From an uncultured Marvinbryantia sp. (GTDB lineage Bacteria; Bacillota; Clostridia; Lachnospirales; Lachnospiraceae), in the NCBI GenBank assembly GCA_937915375.1, contig CALDMO010000023.1, positions 1-64,000 on the forward strand: a stretch of 64,000 nucleotides of DNA. The letters run 5' to 3'. The first letter of the stretch is position 1. Each line of letters opens with the position of its first letter. The position numbers were made by a program, and so were the translations under genes. The notes under the pieces are model-generated. The model was not told the DNA's origin and ran no database searches. It saw nothing but the letters and a program-made list of their open reading frames with translations. Positions 1 to 8,237 of this stretch are shown in pieces.

Positions 1-50
1 GCACCTGACTCTTAATCAGGGTGTCCAGGGTTCGAGCCCCTGAAGGCGCA
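1..50 (+). tRNA. tRNA-Lys(CTT), 3' part
   Basis: The window opens inside a tRNA gene. A 5-bp anticodon stem closes a 7-base loop (CTCTTAA) whose middle triplet is CTT, the lysine anticodon. It is followed by a short variable loop, a T arm with the TTCGAGC loop, and the 3' acceptor strand AAGGCGC plus discriminator A. No CCA is encoded. The D arm and 5' acceptor strand lie before the window. Confidence 0.9.
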
Positions 51-638
51 CTTAAAAGCATCGCTTTTGCGGACGAGGAGCCGTGGGGGCGGTGTTTTTG
101 TTATGTAAACGGAAGAATAAGCGTTTGTAAATAAAGTATTTCTAGGGGGATGAGATATTTACTACGGTGTTTGAAATTGTATTGTTCCGAAAACTGATAG
201 GTAGTAATTATTGTGAATGGTGTAACTGGATATTGGCGAATAGCATAAACTGTGTGATACGATAAAGAGATAAGAGGGAAATGTTTATTTTGAAGATATG
301 AATAGTGAAGTGTGGTTTGTATAGGGTATGTCAATAAATTTAGATAAGTAAAAATGAGCGTAAGATATCTGGAAATGGTATTTTACCCTTTTAAAATTAA
401 ATAAAAATACAATTTTGAATATTATGTAAAATATATTGTAGGGAGAAGGAATAACATAAGTTATTTTGAAAATAAAAATATTTAGATGTGGATTTTGAGT
501 AATTTATAAATTTTTATGGATAATTTCTTTTTGAATAGTATAGTCGTTTTTGAATTTTACTGTAAAGTTGGTGTCAGATGTGCACGAAGGTGTTCGAAGA
601 GAAGCCGGAAAAACCTATTTTTTGATTAGTTTTTCAAC
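51..638. other. AT-rich intergenic stretch, no gene recognised
   Basis: About 590 bases of strongly AT-rich DNA between the tRNA and the dehydrogenase fragment. A 77-codon open frame on the minus strand (101-334) has no recognisable domain and no good ribosome binding site, so I treat it as chance. Nothing else is supported here. Its position just after a tRNA gene would suit a worn-out integration site, but no integrase or att repeat is visible. Confidence 0.5.
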
Positions 639-806
639 GCTTCTTTTGTAAATCCGTATACGCAGCAGAGAGCGCTTGATCTGATTAATGACCGTAAGGT
701 AGATGTCAGCAGTATGATCTGCGAGTGTTGCGGATTGGAGAAACTGCCGGATATTTTAAAAAGCGCGGAATTGCGCAGAAAAGGAAAATATATTATTATT
801 CCATAA
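639..806 (+). pseudogene. C-terminal fragment of Zn-dependent alcohol dehydrogenase (duplicate of 32575-32742)
   Basis: Read in frame, these 56 codons including the stop encode a peptide beginning ASFVNPYTQQRALDL and ending RRKGKYIIIP. It matches the last 55 residues of the intact dehydrogenase at 31723-32742. The two DNA copies differ at only about 9 of 168 positions, mostly silent, giving two amino acid changes (Gly to Lys and Thr to Ile near the end). There is no start codon, catalytic domain or similarity beyond the edges, so this is a gene remnant. Because changes are mainly synonymous, the source may be a lost paralogue or another strain's allele rather than a very recent copy. Confidence 0.85.
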
Positions 807-857
807 AGAACTCGGTATGCGTATAGGTAGGTATAATATTTTTTCATTAACATATAT

Positions 858-886
858 TTGTAATAGCCGAGGACATATGATATTAT
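858..886 (+). promoter_or_regulatory. Candidate promoter for a short transcript
   Basis: TTGTAA, a 17-base spacer and TATTAT fit a housekeeping promoter. The only thing downstream before a terminator at 934-967 is about 75 bases without an open frame. See the finding on a possible small RNA. Confidence 0.3.
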
Positions 887-933
887 ATAGACAGGCAAAA
901 TGATACGATTTTCCAAGTGATTTACAAAATCAC

Positions 934-967
934 AAAAAGCTCTCAGATGGCGGTTTGAGAGTTTTTT
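934..967. terminator. Bidirectional terminator downstream of the shikimate kinase gene
   Basis: CTCTCA at 940-945 pairs with TGAGAG at 956-961. An A-run lies before the stem and six Ts follow it, so it can end transcripts in both directions: a short plus-strand transcript and the minus-strand gene ending at 1048. Confidence 0.6.
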
Positions 968-1047
968 GTGCATTTTCCGGAATGCTAACCGAGGTTAGTT
1001 GCCGTTTTTATTTTTCCTGTCTAACCATTTGCAAAGATAATTGGCGG

Positions 1048-1569
1048 TTATTCTTGCTGCGACAGAAATAATATTTTGTTTAGCGCCCGACATACAGCCG
1101 CCACAGTTTCCTGAATATCAAAATCAACCGGGTGCACTGTAACATGCGCATACTGGCGGTAGAGCGCAATACGTTCCTGATAGAGATCGTGCAGAGTCTG
1201 TCCCGGCTTTAATACCACGCCGCGTTTTGTGAGATTGCCAAGCCGCTTTTTGAGAGAAGAGTAAGAAACATCGAGAAATACCACGGTTCCGATAGAACGC
1301 AGATGTTCCATCGCAGCAGGCCCGTATACGACGCTGCCGCCAGTGGAAATAACGCTGTTTTCTGTCTGAATGTGGCTGTTGACACGTTCTTCTATCTGCT
1401 TGAAGCCTTCAATTCCTTCGTCGCGGATGATCTGCCAGAGCAGTCGTCCGTCTTCTTTCTGGATCAGAAGATCCGAATCTATAAAATCATAACCGAGTAC
1501 CTTTGCGAGAACAACGCCGACCGTACTTTTTCCAGCGCCCGGCATACCGATCAATATTACATTTTTCAT
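1048..1569 (-). CDS. aroK: Shikimate kinase-like protein
   Basis: A 173-residue P-loop kinase of the usual shikimate kinase size. The reaction would be phosphorylation of shikimate by ATP in the chorismate pathway, in the cytosol. The N-terminus carries Walker A GMPGAGKS (residues 8-15), then a DSD acidic motif near residue 32, a GG motif (STGGS), a lid arginine in LTKRG, and an ER near the C-terminal third that fits the second conserved arginine. One oddity is that the family's FR substrate-binding motif reads FK (EGFKQIEE). This makes the exact substrate slightly uncertain; a related small-molecule kinase is possible. It stands alone, and its start is 178 bases from the divergent response regulator gene. 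Confidence 0.75.
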   Translation of the reverse strand: MKNVILIGMPGAGKSTVGVVLAKVLGYDFIDSDLLIQKEDGRLLWQIIRDEGIEGFKQIEERVNSHIQTENSVISTGGSVVYGPAAMEHLRSIGTVVFLDVSYSSLKKRLGNLTKRGVVLKPGQTLHDLYQERIALYRQYAHVTVHPVDFDIQETVAAVCRALNKILFLSQQE

Positions 1570-1596
1570 CTGATTTTACTCCTTATCTTACAGAAG

Positions 1597-1622
1597 ATGC
1601 GCTTATTTTAGCGCATTTTTTT
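1597..1622 (+). terminator. Rho-independent terminator between divergent genes
   Basis: ATGCGC and GCGCAT form a 6-bp stem with an 8-base loop, followed by a run of Ts reading rightward. It would stop antisense transcription through the kinase gene from entering the regulator operon. Confidence 0.5.
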
Positions 1623-1657
1623 ATGAATTACAAGCGCGGATATGGAGAGAAAAAGAA

Positions 1658-1686
1658 TTGACTTTTTTTCTTTTGTTCTTTACTGT
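1658..1686 (+). promoter_or_regulatory. Promoter of the first two-component/ABC locus
   Basis: TTGACT, a 17-base T-rich spacer and TACTGT precede the response regulator gene by about 60 bases. The promoter at 41078-41106, in front of another YesN-type regulator, has a similar arrangement (TTGACT, T-rich spacer, imperfect -10). Confidence 0.5.
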
Positions 1687-1747
1687 AGAAGTAATAGTAT
1701 CGCAGGAATGGAAAAAGAGCCGGTGACGGAAATGGGGGATAAAAATA

Positions 1748-3286
1748 ATGAAAAAGATACTGATTGTGGATGATCAGAGAATTGAGCGGGAAGGCATAAA
1801 GCAGCTTTTGAAGCAGCTGGGAACGGAACTGGAAATTTTGGAGGCGCCTAATGGAAAGGCCGCCTGTGAAATTTTAAAGACGCAGGAGGTCGATTTGCTA
1901 CTGACAGATATTAAAATGCCGTTTATGTCGGGGATTGAACTGGTAAAGTTTGCAAGAGCGCAGAGCAAGGAACTTCAGATCGCGATTTTCAGCGGTTACG
2001 GAGAATTTTCGTATGCGCAGGAGGCAATTAAATACGGGGTGTCGGATTATATTCTCAAACCGGTAAAGCCGCAGGAATTTTTACAGACAATTGCGCGGAT
2101 GCTGGAAAACTGCCGCAGACAGGTGGTGGAAAGGGAAGAAAAGCAGAGCCGCGACGTATTTTTTTATAAATATTTACTGGGAAAATATATTTCATCCGGG
2201 AAAAAACAGTTTCTGGAAGAACTGCGCTCGCTGGGAACCGCTAAAGAGGGCAGAGCCGCGGAGCTGATACAGAATCTGATGCTTTTAAGTACAGAGAAAA
2301 ATTTTTTTGAGGATCACGGAATTGAGCTGGCGGAGCAGCTGCAGCAGGAGCTGAACAGAAAGATTGAGTATCTGGATCTGGGCGTCAATCAGATGCTGCT
2401 TGTTTTTTACCGCAGCGCTTCTGACAATTATGAAAGAATTGCGGCAGCGGTGACAGAGAAGATACGCGAAAGATATGGTGTGGATTGCTGGATCGCTGTC
2501 AGCAGAAAGCTGCAGCGTGTGGAGGAAGCGCCGGCAGCCTGCCAGGAGATCGAAATTTTAACAGAACAGAAATTTTATGATACAGACCGGAGGATTTTTT
2601 CGCTCCGAACAGAGAATGAGCAGACTGCGGCAAAAGAGCAGGGGATAGATTATCAAAAAAAGATGGAGGAGGATATCCGACGTAAGGACTTTACCGGATT
2701 ATGGGAGAATTTTAAAAATCTGCAGAATAAAATCAGAGAAGAATCGCTGGATTCACAGATGTATGTCAAATTTTTGTTTTCGGAGCTGGTGCAAAAGCTG
2801 TTTAAGGAAATGCAGGGGCAGGACAGTATGCAGATGAAGGAAGTGATCGAAGAGATTTATCAGGCAGGTAATTTTACGGCTGTCTGTGAGATCACGGAAC
2901 GCTGTATACAGGAATTTGAAAAGAGCTGTTCGCAGCATAAGGATGGCAGCCGCGGTGATGTGGAGCAGGTGAAACAGTATATTACCTGTCATGTGGATGA
3001 AGATCTGGGGATCGACCGTCTGGCTGCGCGGGTATATCTGTCGCAGGGCTATTTGAGTTATATTTTTAAGAAGGAAACCGGAATGAATCTGAGCCGCTAT
3101 ATTCGGCAGTGCCGTATGGAGCGGGCAAAGGAATTACTGAAGGAAACAAATATGAAGATCGTGCAGATCTGTGAAAAGGTTGGATTTTCTAATGTATCGT
3201 ATTTCTGTCAGAGCTTTCGCGAGTATTGCGGGGTAAGCCCGGAGCGTTACCGGAAGGGGGAAGAAACGGATGAGGAACAGGTATAA
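1748..3286 (+). CDS. YesN-type response regulator, AraC-family output domain
   Basis: A 512-residue regulator. The N-terminal receiver domain (about 1-120) has the acidic pair in VDDQ, the phosphoacceptor Asp54 in LLTDIKMP and the conserved Lys104 in ILKPVKP. A long, poorly conserved middle (about 130-400) follows, as usual for this family. The C-terminal 100 residues form a double helix-turn-helix of the AraC type (LAARVYLSQGYLSYIFKKE; ending VGFSNVSYFCQSFREYCGV). It should be phosphorylated by the kinase encoded next and activate the binding protein and permease genes at 4973-9919. The kinase gene starts inside its last codons (17-base overlap), which points to translational coupling. Confidence 0.9.
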   Translation: MKKILIVDDQRIEREGIKQLLKQLGTELEILEAPNGKAACEILKTQEVDLLLTDIKMPFMSGIELVKFARAQSKELQIAIFSGYGEFSYAQEAIKYGVSDYILKPVKPQEFLQTIARMLENCRRQVVEREEKQSRDVFFYKYLLGKYISSGKKQFLEELRSLGTAKEGRAAELIQNLMLLSTEKNFFEDHGIELAEQLQQELNRKIEYLDLGVNQMLLVFYRSASDNYERIAAAVTEKIRERYGVDCWIAVSRKLQRVEEAPAACQEIEILTEQKFYDTDRRIFSLRTENEQTAAKEQGIDYQKKMEEDIRRKDFTGLWENFKNLQNKIREESLDSQMYVKFLFSELVQKLFKEMQGQDSMQMKEVIEEIYQAGNFTAVCEITERCIQEFEKSCSQHKDGSRGDVEQVKQYITCHVDEDLGIDRLAARVYLSQGYLSYIFKKETGMNLSRYIRQCRMERAKELLKETNMKIVQICEKVGFSNVSYFCQSFREYCGVSPERYRKGEETDEEQV

Positions 3287-4967
3287 CCGACTGATTTTCC
3301 GGTTTCAAAATCTGAAATACCGCAGTAAACTGAATCTGATCCTGATCCTTGTGGCAATCCTTCCGCTTATTATTGTAAGCTCTTTTATGGTGAAGGGGTT
3401 TCGCAGTATCCTTACGGAACGGGAGATGGAAGGGCTGCAGACTTCCCTGAAGCAGACCTGCAGCACACTGGACGGACAGGCGGATATTTTGCTGAACCTT
3501 TTGAACTACTGTGTGTTTGACAAAGATCTCCAGTCAGTGATCCAACAGAAACAGGAGCAGGATTATCAGACATATGATTATTATGTAAATGTGGTCGATC
3601 CGATTCTGAATACGCCGCGGTTCTATCATGACAGCGTGCTGCGCATGACAATGTATGCAGCCAATATTGAGGTGGCGCATGACCTGACGCTGGCTCCGCT
3701 TCAGGAGATCAGTGAAGAAAGCTGGTTTTCCGATGTGCGGGAAAATCCGGACGGTGTGTGGGTATGGCCGGACGAAAAGCGGGAGGAAATTTTATGTATC
3801 CGAAGCTTTCCGGGATTTGAGCTTTCGGAAGCGTATCTGGGGATTTACTGCAGTTTGGAAAGCTTGAAAGAACCGTTGTATTATTTCCAGAAAAAAGGCG
3901 CCGGGATTCTGATGGCGGATGAGCAGGGACAGATTCTTTATGCACAGTCTGATTTAAAGGATGGCAAAGAAATCAGGGAACTGACGGATATTGAAGAAAA
4001 TTACTTCTATATTAAACAGGAAATGGAACATGTTCCGGTATCTGTTTATATTTTCATGGAACATGGGGGAATCTATTCCGGCTTTTATGACATGATGCGA
4101 ACCGTTATTCTGGTCGTATTGATCTGTCTGGCTGTTATCTGGACGGTTAGCAGATCAATGAGTAGATTGCTGGTAAAGAAAATTGAGCGTCTGACTACCT
4201 GTGTCCGGGAGGTGGAGCACGGAAATCTGGAGGTTGTGATCGAGGATGAAGCGCAGGATGAGATCGGCGTACTGATTCACAGCTTTAAAGATATGCTCGC
4301 GCAGATCAACCGTTTGATCCGGGAGGTTTATGAGAGCCGTATCGCGCAGCAGAATCTGGAAATGGAAGCGCTGCAGGCACAGATCAATCCGCATTTCCTG
4401 TATAATACCATGTCGCTGATTAACTGGAAGGCGATCAGTGTCGGGGAGGAGGATATCAGCAGGGTTACGCAGGCGCTGTCTGATTTTTACCGGACGACGC
4501 TGAGTAAAGGGAAAAAATATATTACCGTAGCCGGGGAGATCAAAAATGTACAGTCGTATCTGGAAATCCAGCTGATGATGCATGATTATGATTTTGAGGT
4601 GGAATATGAGATTGATGAAACGCTGGCATCGTATCAGATTTTGAAGTTGATCCTGCAGCCGATGGTGGAGAATGCGTTGGAACATGGCCTGGACGTACGG
4701 GAGGACGGCGATAAAAAACTGAAAATTACCTGTCAGCAGGATGCGGAGGATATTATTTTTAAGGTTGCGGATAACGGCGTGGGTATGGATGAGGAAACGC
4801 TTCAGAATCTGACAAAAACAGAGGCAGACGGGTATGGCATAAAAAATGTCAACGAACGTCTGGCGCTTTTATATGGAGAGGCCTATACACTTGACATCAG
4901 AAGCCGCTGCGGAAAGGGCACGATTGTGACGATCAAGATTCCAAAGCGGATGGTAAAAGGAGAATAG
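3270..4967 (+). CDS. YesM-type sensor histidine kinase
   Basis: A 565-residue membrane kinase. A first transmembrane helix (about 19-40) leads to an outside sensing region (about 45-270). A second helix lies at about 275-297, followed by a HAMP linker and a His_kinase-type phosphoacceptor region with His375 in INPHFLYN. The C-terminal ATPase domain has the N box (MVENALEHG), a DNGVGM box and GYGIKNVNERL. The start ATG overlaps the regulator gene and is preceded by a purine-rich GGAAGGGGGAAG site. The extracellular part probably senses a sugar directly or through a binding protein; the lipoprotein gene just 5 bases downstream is a good candidate partner. Confidence 0.9.
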   Translation: MRNRYNRLIFRFQNLKYRSKLNLILILVAILPLIIVSSFMVKGFRSILTEREMEGLQTSLKQTCSTLDGQADILLNLLNYCVFDKDLQSVIQQKQEQDYQTYDYYVNVVDPILNTPRFYHDSVLRMTMYAANIEVAHDLTLAPLQEISEESWFSDVRENPDGVWVWPDEKREEILCIRSFPGFELSEAYLGIYCSLESLKEPLYYFQKKGAGILMADEQGQILYAQSDLKDGKEIRELTDIEENYFYIKQEMEHVPVSVYIFMEHGGIYSGFYDMMRTVILVVLICLAVIWTVSRSMSRLLVKKIERLTTCVREVEHGNLEVVIEDEAQDEIGVLIHSFKDMLAQINRLIREVYESRIAQQNLEMEALQAQINPHFLYNTMSLINWKAISVGEEDISRVTQALSDFYRTTLSKGKKYITVAGEIKNVQSYLEIQLMMHDYDFEVEYEIDETLASYQILKLILQPMVENALEHGLDVREDGDKKLKITCQQDAEDIIFKVADNGVGMDEETLQNLTKTEADGYGIKNVNERLALLYGEAYTLDIRSRCGKGTIVTIKIPKRMVKGE

Positions 4968-4972
4968 GGGCG

Positions 4973-6670
4973 GTGACAAAAATGAAGAGACGGACAGCGG
5001 CCGCATTGCTTTTGGCAGGTTTGACCGGCGCGCTGGCAGGATGTGCGCGGCCGGATACAGAGGAAAAATCGAACAGTGCGCAGACAGAAAAGCAGAGTAT
5101 GGAGCAGGGGCTTTTACAGGCATGGAAGTATGCGGAAACAACGCCGCTTGGAAAATATCCGGAGCTGGTTACTTATACGCTCGGAAAGGTGACGGCAGAG
5201 AATAACGGAAATATGCCGAAGGGCGATACTTATGAGGACAATAATTACACCCGTTATCTGAAGCAGACCCTGAACGTGCAGAATGAGGATGTGATTGAAG
5301 GACAGGGAAATACCCGCTATGAGCGCCTGGAGATTATGGCGGTTTCGGAACGGGAGCTGCCGGATATTATGGTGGTGACGAGTAAGGAGATCCTGGATCA
5401 GCTGGTGGAGCATGATCTGATCGCGGATCTTACGCAGGTTTACGAACACTGTACGAGCAGCCGTATTAAAGAAATGTATGAGAGTTATGGAGATGATAAG
5501 CTTGGAGAGGTGACATATGACGGAACGCTGATGGCATTTCCGGAAACTGAAGTTTATACCGGCCCGGCGCTTTTGTGGCTGCGTCAGGACTGGATAGAAG
5601 ATCTGGGCCTTTCGGAACCGCAGTCGCTGGAGGAGGCACTGGAGGTGATACAGGAGTTTGTCAGACAAAATCCCGGCCGTAATCCGGCAGGGAACGTCGG
5701 ACTGGTATTTGATCCGACGATGGTAGGGCAGTCCGACCAGTGCTTTTCTCTGGATCCGATTTTTGATTCGTATCATGCTTATCCGGGGAAATGGCATAAG
5801 GATGGTAATGAAGAAATGGTTTACGGCTCTGTGACCGGAGAAATGAAAGCTGCCCTGAAACGTTTGCGGCTGGCATACAGGGACGGGATTCTGGATCAGA
5901 GCTTTATGCTCAGAAATGCGCAGAATCTGCCGGAACTTCTGCAAAGCGGTCAGTGCGGGGCGTTTTTCGGCTGGTGGTGGGCGCCGAATAATCCGCTTTC
6001 CGCGATTTATGAAAAAGAGGCGGACTGGCAGCCATATCTGTTTCCGGATAAAGACGGAAAAATAGAGACTTCTCTGTCCTATGGAAGACATTACAGCGTG
6101 GTGGCGAGGAAGGATTTTGCGCATCCGGAGATCATTCCAAAGATCTTATCGGCGCTGTTTGACCATGCGCGTTATGACGGCAAAGCGGGCGCAGAGGGGG
6201 TCGGGGAATATCTGGGAACGAATGTAGATCCGACGGTGACGCCGTTTGTAATTAATCTCGATTATAGCAGCGCGATTTTCCGCACTACGGACAGTATAAA
6301 GCGAGTGCTGGACGGAAACGGGCGGTTTGCGGATATGACGGTGCTGGAGCAGGGCTATTATAACAGCTGTCAGGGATTTTTAAAGGCGGGAAAAGAGCCG
6401 CAGGCATGGCAGTGGGCAGCCTATACGTCCAGGATTACGGCAGTAGGAAAACTGGCGCAGGCGGATATTACCTATGTCAATGAGGGATATACGCAGGAAT
6501 ATTCACAGTTAGTCAGCGAAGAGCTGCGGCGGCTGGAGGAAGAGGCATTTATTACGATCATTACCGGAGAAAAGCCGCTTTCTTATTTTGATACGTTTGT
6601 AAAGGAATGGTACCGGCTGGGCGGAGAAGCGCTGACGGAGGAAGCGAACCGGATAGCTGCTGCCGGATAA
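4973..6670 (+). CDS. Extracellular solute-binding lipoprotein (LplA-like)
   Basis: A 565-residue secreted protein with a lipoprotein signal peptide: basic start, hydrophobic stretch, and lipobox LAGC with Cys24. I chose the GTG at 4973 because AAAGGAGAA ends 8 bases before it; the ATG at 4982 would be too far away. The body is typical of large sugar-binding proteins used with LplB/LplC permeases (for example LLWLRQDWIEDLGL at about 200). It follows the kinase gene at once, whereas the transporter with its own binding protein begins 170 bases further on. It may therefore act as a sensory receptor for the kinase, as a second substrate receptor for the transporter, or both; the sequence does not decide. 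Confidence 0.85.
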   Translation: MTKMKRRTAAALLLAGLTGALAGCARPDTEEKSNSAQTEKQSMEQGLLQAWKYAETTPLGKYPELVTYTLGKVTAENNGNMPKGDTYEDNNYTRYLKQTLNVQNEDVIEGQGNTRYERLEIMAVSERELPDIMVVTSKEILDQLVEHDLIADLTQVYEHCTSSRIKEMYESYGDDKLGEVTYDGTLMAFPETEVYTGPALLWLRQDWIEDLGLSEPQSLEEALEVIQEFVRQNPGRNPAGNVGLVFDPTMVGQSDQCFSLDPIFDSYHAYPGKWHKDGNEEMVYGSVTGEMKAALKRLRLAYRDGILDQSFMLRNAQNLPELLQSGQCGAFFGWWWAPNNPLSAIYEKEADWQPYLFPDKDGKIETSLSYGRHYSVVARKDFAHPEIIPKILSALFDHARYDGKAGAEGVGEYLGTNVDPTVTPFVINLDYSSAIFRTTDSIKRVLDGNGRFADMTVLEQGYYNSCQGFLKAGKEPQAWQWAAYTSRITAVGKLAQADITYVNEGYTQEYSQLVSEELRRLEEEAFITIITGEKPLSYFDTFVKEWYRLGGEALTEEANRIAAAG

Positions 6671-6841
6671 AAGGGCACGGCGGCGAATGGATTTGCGCAT
6701 ACCTCCGGTATTATAAAAATAATCATGAAATAACAACATACATCATAGAATATTGATATAGCGGGAAATTGTACATCTGCTAAAATAGTATTACAGGAAA
6801 TCGAAAATGCGCCGTGCGGCGGTGCAAAAGGAGGAAAAGAT

Positions 6842-8161
6842 ATGAGAAATAAAAAGTTATTATCATGGACAATGGCAGCGGCTATGGCAGCCGGCACACT
6901 GGCAGCGGTTCCGATGGGCGTTTCCGCGGAGGAAACCGGAAAGGTATATTATCTGAACTTTAAACCGGAGCAGGCAGATCAGTGGGTGGAACTGGCAAAA
7001 CAGTATACAGACGAGACAGGCGTGCAGGTACAGGTGCAGACCGCTGCTTCCGGTACATACGAATCGACTCTGAAAGCAGAGATGGCAAAGGATGAAGCGC
7101 CGACCATGTTCCAGGTGAACGGACCGGTAGGACTGGATTCCTGGAAGGATTACTGCTATGATCTGTCTGACAGCCAGGTATACAAGGATCTTTCCAGCGA
7201 CGATTACGCCTTGAAAGAAGGCGATGAAGTAAAGGGTATCGCGTATGTAATCGAAACATACGGTATTATTTACAACAAAGCGATCCTGAATGAGTATTTT
7301 GCACTGGAGGATGCGGAGATCAAATCGATCGAAGAGCTGAACAGCTTTGAGGCATTAAAGAAGGTAGCCGACGGTATTCAGGCCCATAAGGAAGAGCTCG
7401 GTGTAGAAGGCGCGTTTACTTCTGCAGGTATGGATTCTTCTTCCGACTGGAGATTTAAAACGCATTTGGCAAACCTGCCGATTTATTATGAATACAAGGA
7501 TAAAGGTATCAATTCTACAGACGCGATAGAAGGCACCTATCTTGAAAACTACAAAAATATCTGGGATCTGTACACAACAGATTCTACCTGTGAATCGACA
7601 ATGATCTCCTCCAAGACAGGCGAGGACGCGGCTTCTGAATTTGCACTTGGCGAAGCTGTTTTCTATCAGAACGGAACATGGGCATATAACGATATCAAAG
7701 AGATGGAAGTTGCTGACGAAGATATGGGAATGCTTCCGATCTATATCGGCGCAGAGGGAGAAGAAAATCAGGGACTTTGCACCGGTTCTGAAAATTACTG
7801 GTGTGTAAACAGCAAGGCTTCTGAAGCTGATATTCAGGCAACGCTTGACTTTATGGCATGGGTAGTAGAAAGTGACGCGGGACGCGATATGCTGGCAAAT
7901 CAGATGGGATTTGTAACTCCGTTTACCACCTTTGACGAATACCTTCCGTCTAATCCGCTGGTACAGGCAAACGATGAATATACGAAAGCAGGCAAGACAC
8001 CGGTAAGCTGGAACTTTACGACAATGCCGTCCGAAGAATGGAAAAACGGCGTAGGCTCCGCACTTCTTGAGTATGCGCAGGGCACCGGAGAATGGGATGC
8101 AGTACAGACTGCTTTCGTAGACGGCTGGGCGACTGAGTATGCGGCTGCAAATGCAGAATAA
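6842..8161 (+). CDS. CUT1-family sugar ABC transporter substrate-binding protein
   Basis: A 439-residue binding protein of the MalE-like SBP_bac_1 type. It begins with a classical signal peptide (basic MRNKK, Ala-rich core, likely cut after GVSA). There is no cysteine near the cut site, so the usual Gram-positive lipid anchor is missing. A strong AGGAGG-like site precedes the ATG. The gap before it (6671-6841) has a TAAAAT -10 element but no good -35, which suits activation by the YesN-type regulator. A terminator-like hairpin separates it from the permease genes, so the binding protein is probably made in excess. The sugar cannot be told from sequence. Confidence 0.88.
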   Translation: MRNKKLLSWTMAAAMAAGTLAAVPMGVSAEETGKVYYLNFKPEQADQWVELAKQYTDETGVQVQVQTAASGTYESTLKAEMAKDEAPTMFQVNGPVGLDSWKDYCYDLSDSQVYKDLSSDDYALKEGDEVKGIAYVIETYGIIYNKAILNEYFALEDAEIKSIEELNSFEALKKVADGIQAHKEELGVEGAFTSAGMDSSSDWRFKTHLANLPIYYEYKDKGINSTDAIEGTYLENYKNIWDLYTTDSTCESTMISSKTGEDAASEFALGEAVFYQNGTWAYNDIKEMEVADEDMGMLPIYIGAEGEENQGLCTGSENYWCVNSKASEADIQATLDFMAWVVESDAGRDMLANQMGFVTPFTTFDEYLPSNPLVQANDEYTKAGKTPVSWNFTTMPSEEWKNGVGSALLEYAQGTGEWDAVQTAFVDGWATEYAAANAE

Positions 8162-8198
8162 GCGATTCTGAAAACAGCACTGCTATGGAAAGAATAAG

Positions 8199-8224
8199 GC
8201 GGGCAGCTTGCTGCCCGCTTTTTT
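8199..8224 (+). terminator. Intra-operon terminator/attenuator after the binding protein gene
   Basis: GCGGGCAG and CTGCCCGC form a perfect 8-bp stem with a CTTG loop, followed by six Ts. It lies between the binding protein gene and the permeases. Partial read-through would give more binding protein than permease. Confidence 0.85.
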
Positions 8225-8237
8225 AGAGGGATAAGAG

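Noticed and set aside
101..334. 77-codon minus-strand open frame near the tRNA
   Set aside because: Low-complexity composition of AT-rich DNA, no domain and no ribosome binding site.
51..638. Integrated element next to tRNA-Lys
   Set aside because: No integrase, no repeat of the tRNA 3' end and no phage gene found in the window.
626..973. 115-codon minus-strand open frame
   Set aside because: It is the reverse-strand shadow of the dehydrogenase fragment; the same peptide appears antisense to the intact gene at 32406-32822.
5114..6124. 336-codon minus-strand frame opposite the lipoprotein gene
   Set aside because: Antisense of a well-supported lipoprotein coding region; no recognisable domain.
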